Assembly (NCBI GenBank): GCA_003194525.1
Contig: NBIV01000183.1
Span: forward strand, 115,297 to 179,296
Length of the DNA stretch: 64,000 bases
Source: Gracilariopsis chorda
Lineage: Eukaryota > Rhodophyta > Florideophyceae > Gracilariales > Gracilariaceae
Reading direction: 5' to 3'
The notes below the pieces were generated by a model, which made no database searches, had not been told where the DNA came from, and saw only the letters and a list, made by a program, of their open reading frames with translations. Shown here piece after piece: positions 10,976 through 20,395 of the stretch. The position numbers were made by a program, and so were the translations under genes. How positions within the stretch are numbered: the first letter of the stretch is position 1; every line of letters begins with the position of its first letter.

Positions 10976-11983
10976 TTATATGAACGACACCAAAGCCCCT
11001 GAGTCCACCATAGCCCATCCTTCTGAGTTGTCAATCAACACAGGAGTGTAAAACAGCTCCCAAGCATCTTCCGGGGCCGCTGACAGCGCGTTAAGGACCG
11101 GTTTCCTTGGTGAATCATTTTCTGCAATATCGGCTCTCAGCTGTGCCTCCGGGTCAAACTCGTCGTAGCCGAGCAAAGCGCAAAGGTCACCATCGCAGGG
11201 GATATTTTCCTGAAGAATGTCGGTTTCCAGGGATTCTGAATGTACTACTTGCAAGTTAGCCGCTTGCGGATCCTTCCTGCCTTTGTAATTGCATTTGTGC
11301 CCGGGTTTCAAGGGTTCTTTGCATTCAAAGCAACGGGCTTCTTTCCTCAAAAGTTTCCTAGTTTCCGCGTCAAGATGCTTTCCCTTCACGTGCCCACCTT
11401 CTTCTGTTTTGAACCGATGCTTCTCTGTGGAGTGTTTACTGGATCCGCAATGACTACAGTGCTTCGTCTTGGTCTCCGTTTGCTTTTGCTGATCAGTTTT
11501 GGTCTTCATAGAGGTCTGTTCGGCCCTACGATTGGACGTGCATGACGAGTCGAGAGTGATCGCGCTCGAGATTTCATCAGCTATTGACACGGGAGGTGTT
11601 CCCTTATTTGTCCGTTTACACATAGTTAATGTGGCTGCACGAGCCACGTGCATGACGTCTTGCAGACTTGGATCCAGTTTTTGAATAAACACTGCTACAA
11701 GGGTTTCATCATCGTCTCGGCGGCTAGTGCGAGTCATCAGGCTGGTGAAACGATCGCTGCACTCTTGAACGGACTCTGAATTGGCTTGGCGGATGGTTAT
11801 GAGGTCTCTTATCAGCTTATCTCTCATCGCCGGGGACGCAAAATGATGGAGAAAATTTGTGTGTACCTGGTCCCATGTCAGGTTCGACAAGTTCCGCTCT
11901 GCCCATTGTCGGTCATAACCATTCAAAGTAGTCAGAAGTGCTGCAAACCAACGCTGCTGCAGTACCTCATGCGCTGAAGGCAA
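10976..11983 (-). pseudogene. Copy C gag C-terminal part, zinc knuckles and protease
   Basis: The 335 codons hold capsid-like helices, the two Cys-His motifs and the DSG protease triad, as in copies A and B. The in-frame text upstream of the first codon (for example GHDSVSIKDRFEFL) clearly belongs to the same protein, so the true reading frame starts further up and the break with gag-N is a frameshift. The stretch closes with TAA right after VSFI. Confidence 0.88.
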
Positions 11984-12381
11984 CGACCGGATTTTGCCAA
12001 GAAATTCAAATCGGTCCTTGATAGATACAGAATCATGCCCTCTAAATGATGGCAGGTTAGGAAAAGAGACGGTGTGGTACGAGTAGAAACTGATCCAAGG
12101 CTATGTTCGTCTGCATTTGCCGGGGGAAGCAGAGATCGTGTAGTCTCTATTCGTGTTTTCGTGTTATCAATTGTCTGCATGACATCATTACGTTCCTGTA
12201 TAACTCTGTTCATCTGTCGTCTGTATTCCTTGGTGTGTGAGGCGTCCAATTCATCAACTTTCAAAGCGTTAAGCTCGTAATACTCTTCTTCCAACTTCAA
12301 ATAGGAGGCAGATAGCGACTTCATCTCCATTTCTTGACGCCGTAGCAACAATTCCATCACGGCCGAGGAGCTGTCTGTCAT
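11932..12381 (-). pseudogene. Copy C gag N-terminal part
   Basis: ATG at 12381 follows the LTR and a bulged hairpin. It encodes a helical N-terminus with heptad-like spacing (LSASYLKLEEEYYELNAL), then loses the frame near 12060-12080 before the capsid part. Shared with copies A and B. Confidence 0.8.
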
Positions 12382-12384
12382 TGT

Positions 12385-12417
12385 TCTACCACGCTAACGA
12401 TAGCGTAGTTCGGTAGA
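12385..12417 (-). promoter_or_regulatory. Bulged hairpin between LTR and gag start
   Basis: The segment has an outer 6-bp stem (TCTACC with GGTAGA), an inner 6-bp stem (ACGCTA with TAGCGT), a 4-base ACGA loop and a 5-base AGTTC bulge. It recurs in copies A and B. It sits where retroelements keep the primer-binding and packaging region. No standard TGG primer-binding site was found next to the LTR end. Confidence 0.5.
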
Positions 12418-12426
12418 TCGAAAAAA

Positions 12427-12676
12427 TGTGTTGCTGAGGTTGGGGGTACTGGAGTTCGATCAGACACCTGCCGTTCGTTCTGGTTTATTGGGCCCACGGA
12501 GTCCTTCTTATAGGACTCCTGGGTTGCTACTAACATCTACTAACTAGGATGCACATTCTAAAGCGCCAAAAGGGGTAACAGTCCAACCAGGATAGGTCCG
12601 TCTGATTCCATATGAATTCAGAGGTTGCCCATTGGGTAGCTACTTCAGTCTGCCTGATTGCGTGTCCATCACCACA
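12427..12676 (-). repeat. Outer LTR-like segment C (5' end of the array)
   Basis: Third occurrence of the 250-bp segment. On the minus strand it begins TGTGGTGATGG and ends CAACACA, so the ends are TGTG...CACA. The TATA-like TATAAG (12507-12512) lies in the loop of a perfect 7-bp inverted repeat (GGAGTCC at 12498-12504, GGACTCC at 12513-12519), and AATAAA is read at 12483-12488. These are the expected promoter and poly(A) signals of an LTR. Confidence 0.75.
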
Positions 12677-14117
12677 GAATACTTGGAGGGCTCTACAGCT
12701 GAGTTACTCCATATAAAGAAGCGAGGCTGAAAATCTCGAGGCGCCATCTACGCAGGCAGCGGGTTACTTCCGCCAGCTTGGGAATTGCAGCACTCATAGC
12801 TCTAGAAAAGGAAAAGAAGGGATCATATACTGCCAAGAAAACATAATATCGTGGTGCAGCTGCCCGCAAACACATTTCACTTTCTACAACCTTGTAATTT
12901 TACAATAAATAAGACGGTAAAGGAAAATAAAAGGAGTTTTAGAGACATTTTTGTGCAAAAGGGACTCTGTAGCAGCGCTAATATAGCGACCAAAATCAAT
13001 CTTGGATTCGCGTGGTATAGGGCGCTTACCAGTCATATTTGCAGAGAGAACTTCATTAATTCCTGTTTGTGGCCCATGCAGTTGTAGGTTTTGGACCACC
13101 GGCGCGACAGGTTGAATGTAGAAAAAAGAATATCCAGTAGAGATTCAGGAGGCCGGACCAAAACCCTGCGAATGAAATTGCGATCGACGGACAGGGTGCT
13201 TTACTCGAGTATCAAATCAAGTGTTGCGAACGAGAAGTGTCCCACACAAAGCATATGTAGTATTGAGCAAACTAATCAGAAGAACTGTTCTTTGCGTCGA
13301 GTATTGTGAAACGCGGCCCCGTTTAAAGTGCCTGTGAGGAATGTGCGATGAAGTGGTGAAAATGTTTGTGGAGCTTCTGTCGTGGTGTTCGCAAAAATGA
13401 AGGCGCTATGTGTGACATATCAATTCAAAACAGAGCTGCAACAATATCGACGAGAGAAGCGATGGCACCAGCGCAGATTGTGGTGAGTGCAGAAGTGGCT
13501 GTGATTGTGAGGAGGAAATTTGGGAGTCAGAAAACAGTATTCCGATTATGAAGGAATGAACGTCAGTTGTTATCGCGGTGCACGGGAAAAAAGAACGAGT
13601 CGGCGGCAAGCACCACCGACGTTCTGTTGAATTTGTCCTGGGATAGGTGATGTCTGAATGGGACGACGGTGGCGGTCTACAGTGTGCAGATTATTCCCAG
13701 GTGTCTTCTTGCAAAGGGCTGAATCAAATCCAGCAAGCAAAACTCTGCTCGTCTTATGGCCTAGAGCAAGACTTTTGCACTCCAAATTCCTGCAGAATTG
13801 CCTCACTGTGAGGGTTACCCGATCTTCAGGCCACTGAAATCAATGGAAAACGTACAGAACACGCATGAATTGCCTTCCCAGATACTTCAAAGTTCTGTCC
13901 CCTCTTTCGCCTTGGAAGTTGCACATTCTTCACAACCATGGAAAACTGCTTTTAGTTATCTCATATCGTGTTTTTGCCCTTGCTTTTTCAAAGAAGAGTG
14001 AGAATCTTTCTTCCTTACAGAACACCGAAATGGCGGCTTTACATTGCAAGCGCACAACCATAAGTTTCTGACCAAACTGGACCATGCCGCACGCATGTAT
14101 TCTGCAAGGAAGAAAGG
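12677..14117. other. Non-coding spacer between gypsy array and hAT element
   Basis: No open frame here has recognisable domains or plausible coding composition. I see no RNA gene and no repeat shared with the rest of the window. It contains A/T-rich stretches and short frames of up to 78 codons that look random. Confidence 0.5.
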
Positions 14118-14147
14118 CAGGCCCGTAACTATGACTGACTAACTAGC
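14118..14147 (+). repeat. hAT left terminal inverted repeat
   Basis: Starts CAGGCCCGTAA and continues ATGACTGACTAACT. It matches the reverse complement of 16730-16759 with a few mismatches. Further TGACT-type motifs follow up to about 14215. Confidence 0.85.
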
Positions 14148-14359
14148 GTCAAAGATAGCATTGACTTAAATAACTAGCTAGAGCAAGAAAAGTCATTGTA
14201 AGTCATTAGTCAGTTCACATGCACACGTTGAACAACTCATAGAGATGTCCCACGTGCTGCACCTTGGAGATCGAGCAGTCGTTATTCCATCAGAGCTCGT
14301 GACTCAGCCGCTCAGAACCGACATCTTGTCGTACATGAGCCGAAAACCACCCAAGCAAC

Positions 14360-16690
14360 ATGCCCCAGCAAGAACAAGGCCGGACAGTAACGCTTTCGGC
14401 TTCCGCAGTAATTTCCAAACAAAATGCTCAACAAAGGAAACGGCGTGGCCCTGGAAAAGGTAAGGGATCAAGCACAAAGAGTTCAATCTGGAGCACAGTT
14501 GCTGCCAAGATTATCCAAGCAGAACGACCAAAGTTTCAATGTGAGGTTTGTGGCCTCATACGCAGTATGAATCAATCTTATTCAAACAGCAACATTGTAT
14601 TACATTACAAGACATATCACAAACGTTTATATGATCAACTGGAATATCACGGATCCCGAAACGGTACGGAAACACTACTAAGAAAGCTTATAAAGAAGGA
14701 AAAAGAAAACCAAGAACGCAGATCTTCGCTACATCCACTTCAAAGATTTTTCACCACTGAAAATGCCACGCAGGTACGTGAAAACCAGTTGCATTTCGTG
14801 CCTCCCAAGACGATTCAAACCGTGGCCATCGTACTCTTTGGATGTTTGAGTGAGGTATCTTTTTCGAAAATTGGTTCCCCCGAATTCCAAGGCTTGGTAG
14901 ATCTTTTTGGCGGACGCGTTCAATACTGCAGCTCTCAGAGCATTGATTCGTACACTGTGCCAACTTACAAGGCAGTTTGGTGTCTGCTTCGTGATAAGGT
15001 GAAAAAGGCTAGAACGGGATCAGTGACATTTGACGCCTGGAGTGCCGCACTTGGAGCATCAATAATGGGCGTAACATGGCACTTTGTTGACGAAAATTGG
15101 AAACTGTGTTCGATACCGATTGCCTCATTGAACATCAACGGTCTTCCCAAAAACAGTGAACAGCTCTGCGCCGTCTTGCAAGAGATAATGTCTACTAATC
15201 TGGTGGTGGGGTCTGATGATATAGTAGTATCAACAGTGACATCCGATAACGAGGCAGCCACAGCAAGGGCTGTCGATCTCTTTACGAGTTTTGGTGGTTC
15301 AATTCGCTGCGTTGTCCATACCTTGGCATTGGTGGTCAACGATGTCTTCGTCGATGGCACTCCCTGGCAGAATTTCATGAACCATATCAACAAGATCACG
15401 TCCTATTTCAACTTCCATCCAAAAGCTAACATGCTTTTGAGAGAGAAGCAGCGCAGTGAGGGTATTACTGAGGATCGTCTACAGCGTCTGAAACACGATG
15501 TGCCTACTAGATGGCACTCCCGGCTTGGTGCTATGACCACATATCTCTCCAGGCTTTTAAATATTTCTGAGGTTGCTCAGGATCTTGGTGTATAATCAAC
15601 CGATCTTCCGAGTCTTTCCAGTGAGCAAGTTACATGTTTAGTGGAGATAGTGTCGGTCTTAAAGGAAGTAAGGCGTGTGGCACGGCAACTGGAAGCCGAC
15701 AAGTATGTTACAATGTCACGCGCTCCACGACTAACGCACGAGCTGTATGAGACTCTTCAAATTATGTCTGGAGACTTGGTGCTCTCTTCCAGAGGCTTCT
15801 ATGAACCTCAGGACACTACAGATGCATCTTTATTTTCTGAGACTGAGAGCACTGCGATGGCACTGATTCCCAGTTCTGTAGTGTCAGATGCTGGAAGAGA
15901 TGAGGCAAGGAAAGTACGCTTGGTGAAGTCGCCGGCTCGCGAACTTTGCCAAAAACTATGTCATGCGCTGCACGTTCGTCTAGGTGATCTTTGGGAACCT
16001 CTGAGATCTGATCACTTTTCGTGGCGTGATGTAAACTCGGAAGTCATTTCGAGTGGTGAGGTGAGTATTCCGGCAGCATTTAATGTGGCAAGGCGTGTGG
16101 TGTTGTTTCATTTAGCCGCCATTCTTGATATCAAGGAATGCGAACTGGATTTTCTACGGGAAAGTGAGCAAGATAAGGAAGTTTACTTTTCGAATTTGTA
16201 TGGCAGTCTAGTGCGAGAAGTTCTGGAACTCGATGAGTCTGTTCTTTTGTCTGCGGATTCCCTTAAAGTTCTTTTTCGCCTATTTCATCAACAAATGCGG
16301 GCCAAACTGAAGCGACAGGGGCGAAGGAATCCAAAAGAAGCATTGTTGTTTTGGAAAGCAGCAAATGAATCAAGTGGTGTTGTTAGTCCTGTGCCGTTCA
16401 ATATGATAGCCAGAGCGTTTCTGGCTGCTCAGGCATCTTCTGCTGCTGCTGAACGTTTGTTCAGCGATCTCGGACGGCGGGAAGGATCTACATCTCAATC
16501 TCTACTTTCTAGTACGGCAGAAATGTGTGAGATGATTTGCGTGTTTGTTCGAAGTGAGTTAGAAGCAATCAATTTGACCCAGGCCGGTTTGGTTCATCCG
16601 AAGGGTGAGATGTTCAAGAAAGTTTCTCGAAGAATTGCAAGGTTAGTCTGGAAGGAGATGGATGACCGATTCTATGACTACAATGACTAA
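14360..16690 (+). pseudogene. hAT transposase, one premature stop
   Basis: A single frame runs from the ATG at 14360 to the stop at 16690 and is interrupted only by TAA at 15593-15595. The N-terminus has a basic stretch and a BED-type zinc finger (FQCEVCG, then HYKTYH). The RNase-H-like core shows the first Asp in FDAWSA, the second in TSDNEA and the hAT CxxH in RCVVHTLAL. The C-terminus has the dimerisation block with LLFWKAAN and SSAAAERLFSDLG. About 776 codons in all, a usual hAT length. The element would need readthrough or trans-acting transposase to move. A recent nonsense mutation is the simplest reading; an intron spanning the stop is less likely, as the text on both sides is contiguous. 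Confidence 0.88.
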
Positions 16691-16729
16691 CATGTCCTTC
16701 AATGCCATGACTAGTAGGATCGGATTGTG

Positions 16730-16759
16730 ACTTGTTAGTTAGTCATTTTTACGGGCCTG
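16730..16759 (-). repeat. hAT right terminal inverted repeat
   Basis: Read on the minus strand from 16759 it begins CAGGCCCGTAAAAATGACTAAC and pairs with 14118-14147. Subterminal copies of GACTA-type motifs lie just inside (about 16676-16735). Confidence 0.85.
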
Positions 16760-17249
16760 CCTTTTCTAAAAGGTCAGTGCCATCTGGCAATGACAATATA
16801 CAATCTAGGGCCGGTCGGCGTGAATGGTGTTCTTGGATTGGAAGAGGGTGGGTAATCTATGACGCGCAAACGACATTGCTGCGTACAGGCATTGGGACCG
16901 GTCTACGACGGGCTGCGTTCAGCGTTGATGCACGGCAGTTATTGACTCGTCGACTGCCGCACAACTTCACATAACTCAGAAAAAACCACTCCCGAGGAAG
17001 CGCCAACGTTCGACAAGGCGGGTCACTCTTCCTTCCAGCGTTTCCACTACAACTTCGCAGCCGTCGCCGTCTCGCTTCGTTCTTCTGCAAGTAACAGATC
17101 ATGTGTGCAGTCGCGCGATGCCATCACGCGCGCCGCTCAACTTCCGCACACCGCCGTACATAATCGAAAGAAACCACGCGCGCACAGCGCATCCACTGCA
17201 CCACGTGTAACATGTCCGTCGTGCAGGATGGCGACGCCCACCGCCTCTC
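16760..17249. other. Spacer between hAT element and STAND relic
   Basis: I see no gene in this stretch. It abuts the decayed 3' end of the NB-ARC-WD40 relic on the minus strand. GC content rises from about 17000 onward. Confidence 0.4.
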
Positions 17250-19930
17250 TGCAGAGTATTTAAAGCCCGGGCACCACCCAACTGCCATTCGCAATGAGCG
17301 CAACCCTCCAAGCCGCGCCCGTGGGGCCGACGAGGGCCGGCGCCACCGCCGCTCCGCGGCGCGCGTCTCACACCGCGTCCGTGTAACCGACGAGATCCTG
17401 CACCACCGCCTTTCCGCTGCGCGCGTCCCACAGTCGCACAGTGCCGTCGTATGACCCGGACACCACCCGAGTCCCATCCGCGCTGAACGCCACACACCGC
17501 ACCGTGTCCGTGTGACCGACGAGAGCCTGCGCCACCGCCTCTCCGCTGCGCGCTTCCCACAGTCGCACAGTGCCGTCGTATGACCCGGACACCACCCGAG
17601 TCCCATCCGCGCTGAACGCCACACACCGCACCGTGTCCGTGTGACCGACGAGAGCCTGCGCCACCGCCTCTCCGCTGCGCGCTTCCCACAGTCGCACAGT
17701 GCCGTCGTATGACCCGGACACCACCCGAGTCCCATCCGCGCTGAACGCCACACACCGCACCGTGTCCGTGTGACCGACGAGAGCCTGCGCCACCGCCTCT
17801 CCGCTGCGCGCTTCCCACAGTCGCACAGTGCCGTCGTATGACCCGGACACCACCCGAGTCCCATCCGCGCTGAACGCCACACACCGCACCGTGTTCGTAT
17901 GACCGACGAGAGCCTGCGCCACCGCCTCTCCGCTGCGCGCTTCCCACAGTCGCACAGTGCCGTCGTATGACCCGGACACCACCCGAGTCCCATCCGCGCT
18001 GAACGTCACACTCCACACCTCGCCCGTGTGACTTTCCGGAATTCGTTCCACGGTCCCTGCTTCCTAGCTCCAAATCACGGTTCTTCCACTTTCAGGACCG
18101 GTGGCTACCTTTTTCATGTCCGACGCCAACGCAGCGGAGTTTGAAGTCGTTGAAAAACGTTTCGATGCCTATTGGAATCGGAGCCTGTGCGTAAATGGAA
18201 TGCCAGTTTTTGGGTTGTACCACGTCACATCGAGTTCACCGGAATCAACGTACCGTATGAAGACCAAACGATCATCGTTTTCAGATGCACAAAGTACCGC
18301 ACCAGGGCTGCTCACCACATCCATGCCCGGCCCTCCAGCGGGTTGAAGAAACGCTTCAAAGGGGTTGGCTCATGGTTTGTGCACGGACTGTTCTACTTCG
18401 TCGATAAATGTTTGCGTTCTGCTGCATCCCTTCGCGCACCACACCACACGTACGTGCATCTGAAACCATGCTTCATAAGGGTTGTCCTCGACAAACGTAC
18501 AGCTCATGCTCGCTGCTTTACCCATCGCTTCCATAAACTTTAGCATTTTCCTCTCCTTGAGTGCCTTGTATTGCGCAATGATTTTGCCATGTTCTATGGC
18601 CTGCTCGACAGCGTAGATCTCGCCGCGCAATAGTTGCATCGCAAGCCAATGCGGTTTCGATAATAACCACATCAGTTCGTCAGCGTCTCATGCTTCCCAA
18701 AGTACCCGGCAGAGATTGTAGTGCTAGTAGTTACCATCTGCAGTTTCCCACCACCAACCGAAACACGCTGGCCGGAACGGTATTTACTCCCGTGGAATCA
18801 CTCTTCTTAGTATCACTGAGTCCGCCCGGCATACAACAAACCATTCTAGAACCATTCGCTTAGATTTTTTGCCAATACAAACTCCAGTGTGCCGCTCTTC
18901 TGTGCGCTTTGGATCATCCGATAGCGCATTCATTCTTACTCCACTCAGGATGTAGTTGCAGACCATAGTCTGGAAGTACTTTTTAAGTCTCGTACTTGTC
19001 GGATGCTCGGTGAACGGCAATATGAAGTATCAAGTCATGCAGCTGTATCCAAGTGCAACCATCCTCCCTATGTCTTTGCGCAATCGACACTGTTCATAAC
19101 TTTTGTACAACTTCGTAAACTTCGCCAATTTCCTGCGATCCCATAACTTTTGAAGTATATGAATCGGTACTATCTGTTCCTTTTCAATAACACACAAAGC
19201 TTTGAAAAGCTGCTGGTAGCTTGTACCGTCACTGCCTTTCTCCAACATTTCCAGAGCAATATTCACAATGTTTGTCAGTTAGTCCTTTCCGTGCGAGAAA
19301 TATTGAGCAAGTTCTTCCGCTTTGACTCCAAATCTTCATAGAAACCAGAACGCGCGTTTTGTCTCTCATCTGCACGCTTCGTGCTTTGAAGAGAAGCGCC
19401 TGCAATAACAAGCGCAAGAGAAAGGCCTTGGTACATGTCAAGAATAGCTCCAGTGGCTGCCTTATTTGCCTCTCCAAGTTCAGCTTCCCCGTCAGAATCT
19501 GCGTGCTTCATCAGCATCCGCCGTGCCAGGTCGCCTCATGCCTCCGTCTCCACAAACGCTATCACTACATCGGCCCCCTTCGAAAAACGCCTGTCTCTGG
19601 GGGTAAGGATTATACGGCGTTCGTCGTTCAGCCTTTGACAAAGAACTCGGAGAACTTCGATGTCCATTCCTTTCTTCTTCTTCTTCTTTATTTTGGGTTC
19701 GTCCATTCCTTTCTCCCACCAAATGCCATCCATCAGCAGAAGACATGTTTGCGGCCGGAACAAGACTGATGCATCGTCAGATGCGTCTTGAAGACGTCTG
19801 ACGTTGGCAATCCTTTTCGCCAAACTCGCGTTTTGAACGGGGCACAATCAGTGATGATAGCTTGGAGTTGTTTTTTTGCATCAGGCACTCGCCAATTTGT
19901 CATTCTGCCTGTAGAAGTCTACTCAAAACA
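17250..19930 (-). pseudogene. STAND NTPase relic: NB-ARC plus WD40 repeats
   Basis: Read from 19.9 kb downward, this is a decayed NB-ARC/WD40 protein of the APAF-1 and NLR-like class. The kinase-2-like motif is CLLLMDGIW (about 19740), the RNBS-B-like motif RRIILTPRD (about 19610), and the GLPL-like motif QGLSLALVIAGASL (about 19420). A winged-helix-like piece contains YQQLFKALCVIEKEQ (19210). A helical part follows (18672-18370), then degenerate WD40 blades and five near-identical ones. From 19266 to 17368 the pieces lie in one frame broken by stops, for example TGA 18370-18372, TAG 18169-18171 and TAG 18064-18066. A frameshift lies near 19270. No P-loop was found, so the 5' end seems lost. 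In this family NB-ARC switches on upon ligand sensing by the repeats. Confidence 0.85.
17368..18051 (-). repeat. 129-bp WD40-coding tandem repeats (five near-identical units)
   Basis: Five units spaced exactly 129 bp apart (marker GTGCCGTCGT at 17441, 17570, 17699, 17828 and 17957) each encode one 43-residue WD40 blade. The blade text includes VAFSADGTRVVSGSYDGTVR and LWEARSGEAVAQALVGHTDT. Adjacent units differ at one or a few bases; the distal unit (17368-17450) is more diverged, with LWDARSGKAVVQDLVGYTDAV, and is followed by a stop and two ruined blades. Such homogeneity points to recent duplication or gene conversion. Confidence 0.93.
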
Positions 19931-20009
19931 AATCCGACGGTCAAGCTCACCTGGCAGTCAAGCTCACCATTACTTTGACAAGAAATTGCATTGCACCCTT
20001 CTCGATTCG

Positions 20010-20048
20010 ATGCGATCCGCCTTCGAGAGTCTCGAAGGCGGATCGCAT
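20010..20048. repeat. 39-bp near-perfect palindrome
   Basis: Two 19-base arms (ATGCGATCCGCCTTCGAGA and its exact reverse complement) flank a single G. It sits between the truncated 5' end of the STAND relic and the PDI relic. No further repeat of this arm is seen in the window. Confidence 0.9.
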
Positions 20049-20395
20049 GTGCATAAGATAAGGGTTGACCCTTACCGCCCGATCGATGCGCTCTGGTTGG
20101 CTGAAGGAAACAATTGTACGAAAGGTAAGCTAACTGACTTTACATTGCTTCGCTCCGCCGTTTCTTTGTTCTCATCCGTCTCGCGATGCCCTCTGAGCTT
20201 TGCAGCGCTGACATAATCAAGGGGCACTTGCATCTAATCCGGGATATTCTCGTCTGGTGCACAACATGTACATCTCGAATCTTACAGATCATCCGCACAG
20301 CCAGCGCCCTCATCGACGGCCTTCTACTTACAGATTTGCTGCTCAGGACAATTCTCTTCTCCGCCTACATCGCACTACAGCCCCATTCCTCCGCC

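Larger units (their letters stand above)
7661..12676 (-). mobile_element. Ty3/gypsy chromovirus, array copy C (outermost unit)
   Basis: Copy C is the 5'-most unit on the minus strand. Homology to the other units ends sharply at 12676, where the flank changes from element sequence to unrelated DNA; this defines the outer LTR edge as TGTGGTGATGG. It holds gag, PR, RT, RNase H, integrase and the best-preserved chromodomain of the array. Its pol frame is interrupted at 10976, before 10900, at 9782, 9461, 9092 and 8672, plus a frameshift near 8225. Confidence 0.94.
14118..16759 (+). mobile_element. hAT-type DNA transposon with terminal inverted repeats
   Basis: The left end CAGGCCCGTAACTATGACTG at 14118 and the right end (minus strand from 16759: CAGGCCCGTAAAAATGACTA) form imperfect terminal inverted repeats of about 27 bp beginning CAGG, typical of hAT elements. 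Subterminal TGACT/AGTCA and TAACTAG motifs recur inside both ends, as transposase-binding sites do. The interior encodes a single transposase. I could not find a convincing 8-bp target duplication. The transposase has one in-frame stop, so decay seems slight. Confidence 0.88.

Noticed and set aside
12440-12475. tRNA 3'-end-like GGAGTTCGATCAGACACC in the LTR as a primer-binding site or tRNA relic
   Set aside because: No CCA end, no pairing T stem, and it lies inside the LTR rather than beside its end.
1-12676. Stop-codon reassignment as an explanation for the in-frame stops
   Set aside because: Intact genes in the window end with TAA, TAG and TGA alike, and copies differ at TGG/TGA and TGG/TAG codons, which fits mutation.
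17368-18051. Regular 129-bp direct repeats that could suggest a CRISPR-like or satellite array
   Set aside because: The whole period encodes one WD40 blade in frame, with no distinct spacers, and the flanks continue a WD40/NB-ARC protein.
17099-18073. Long Gly/Arg-rich frame on the minus strand over the WD40 repeats
   Set aside because: It is the shifted reading of the WD40 repeats; the open length follows from a repeat period divisible by three.
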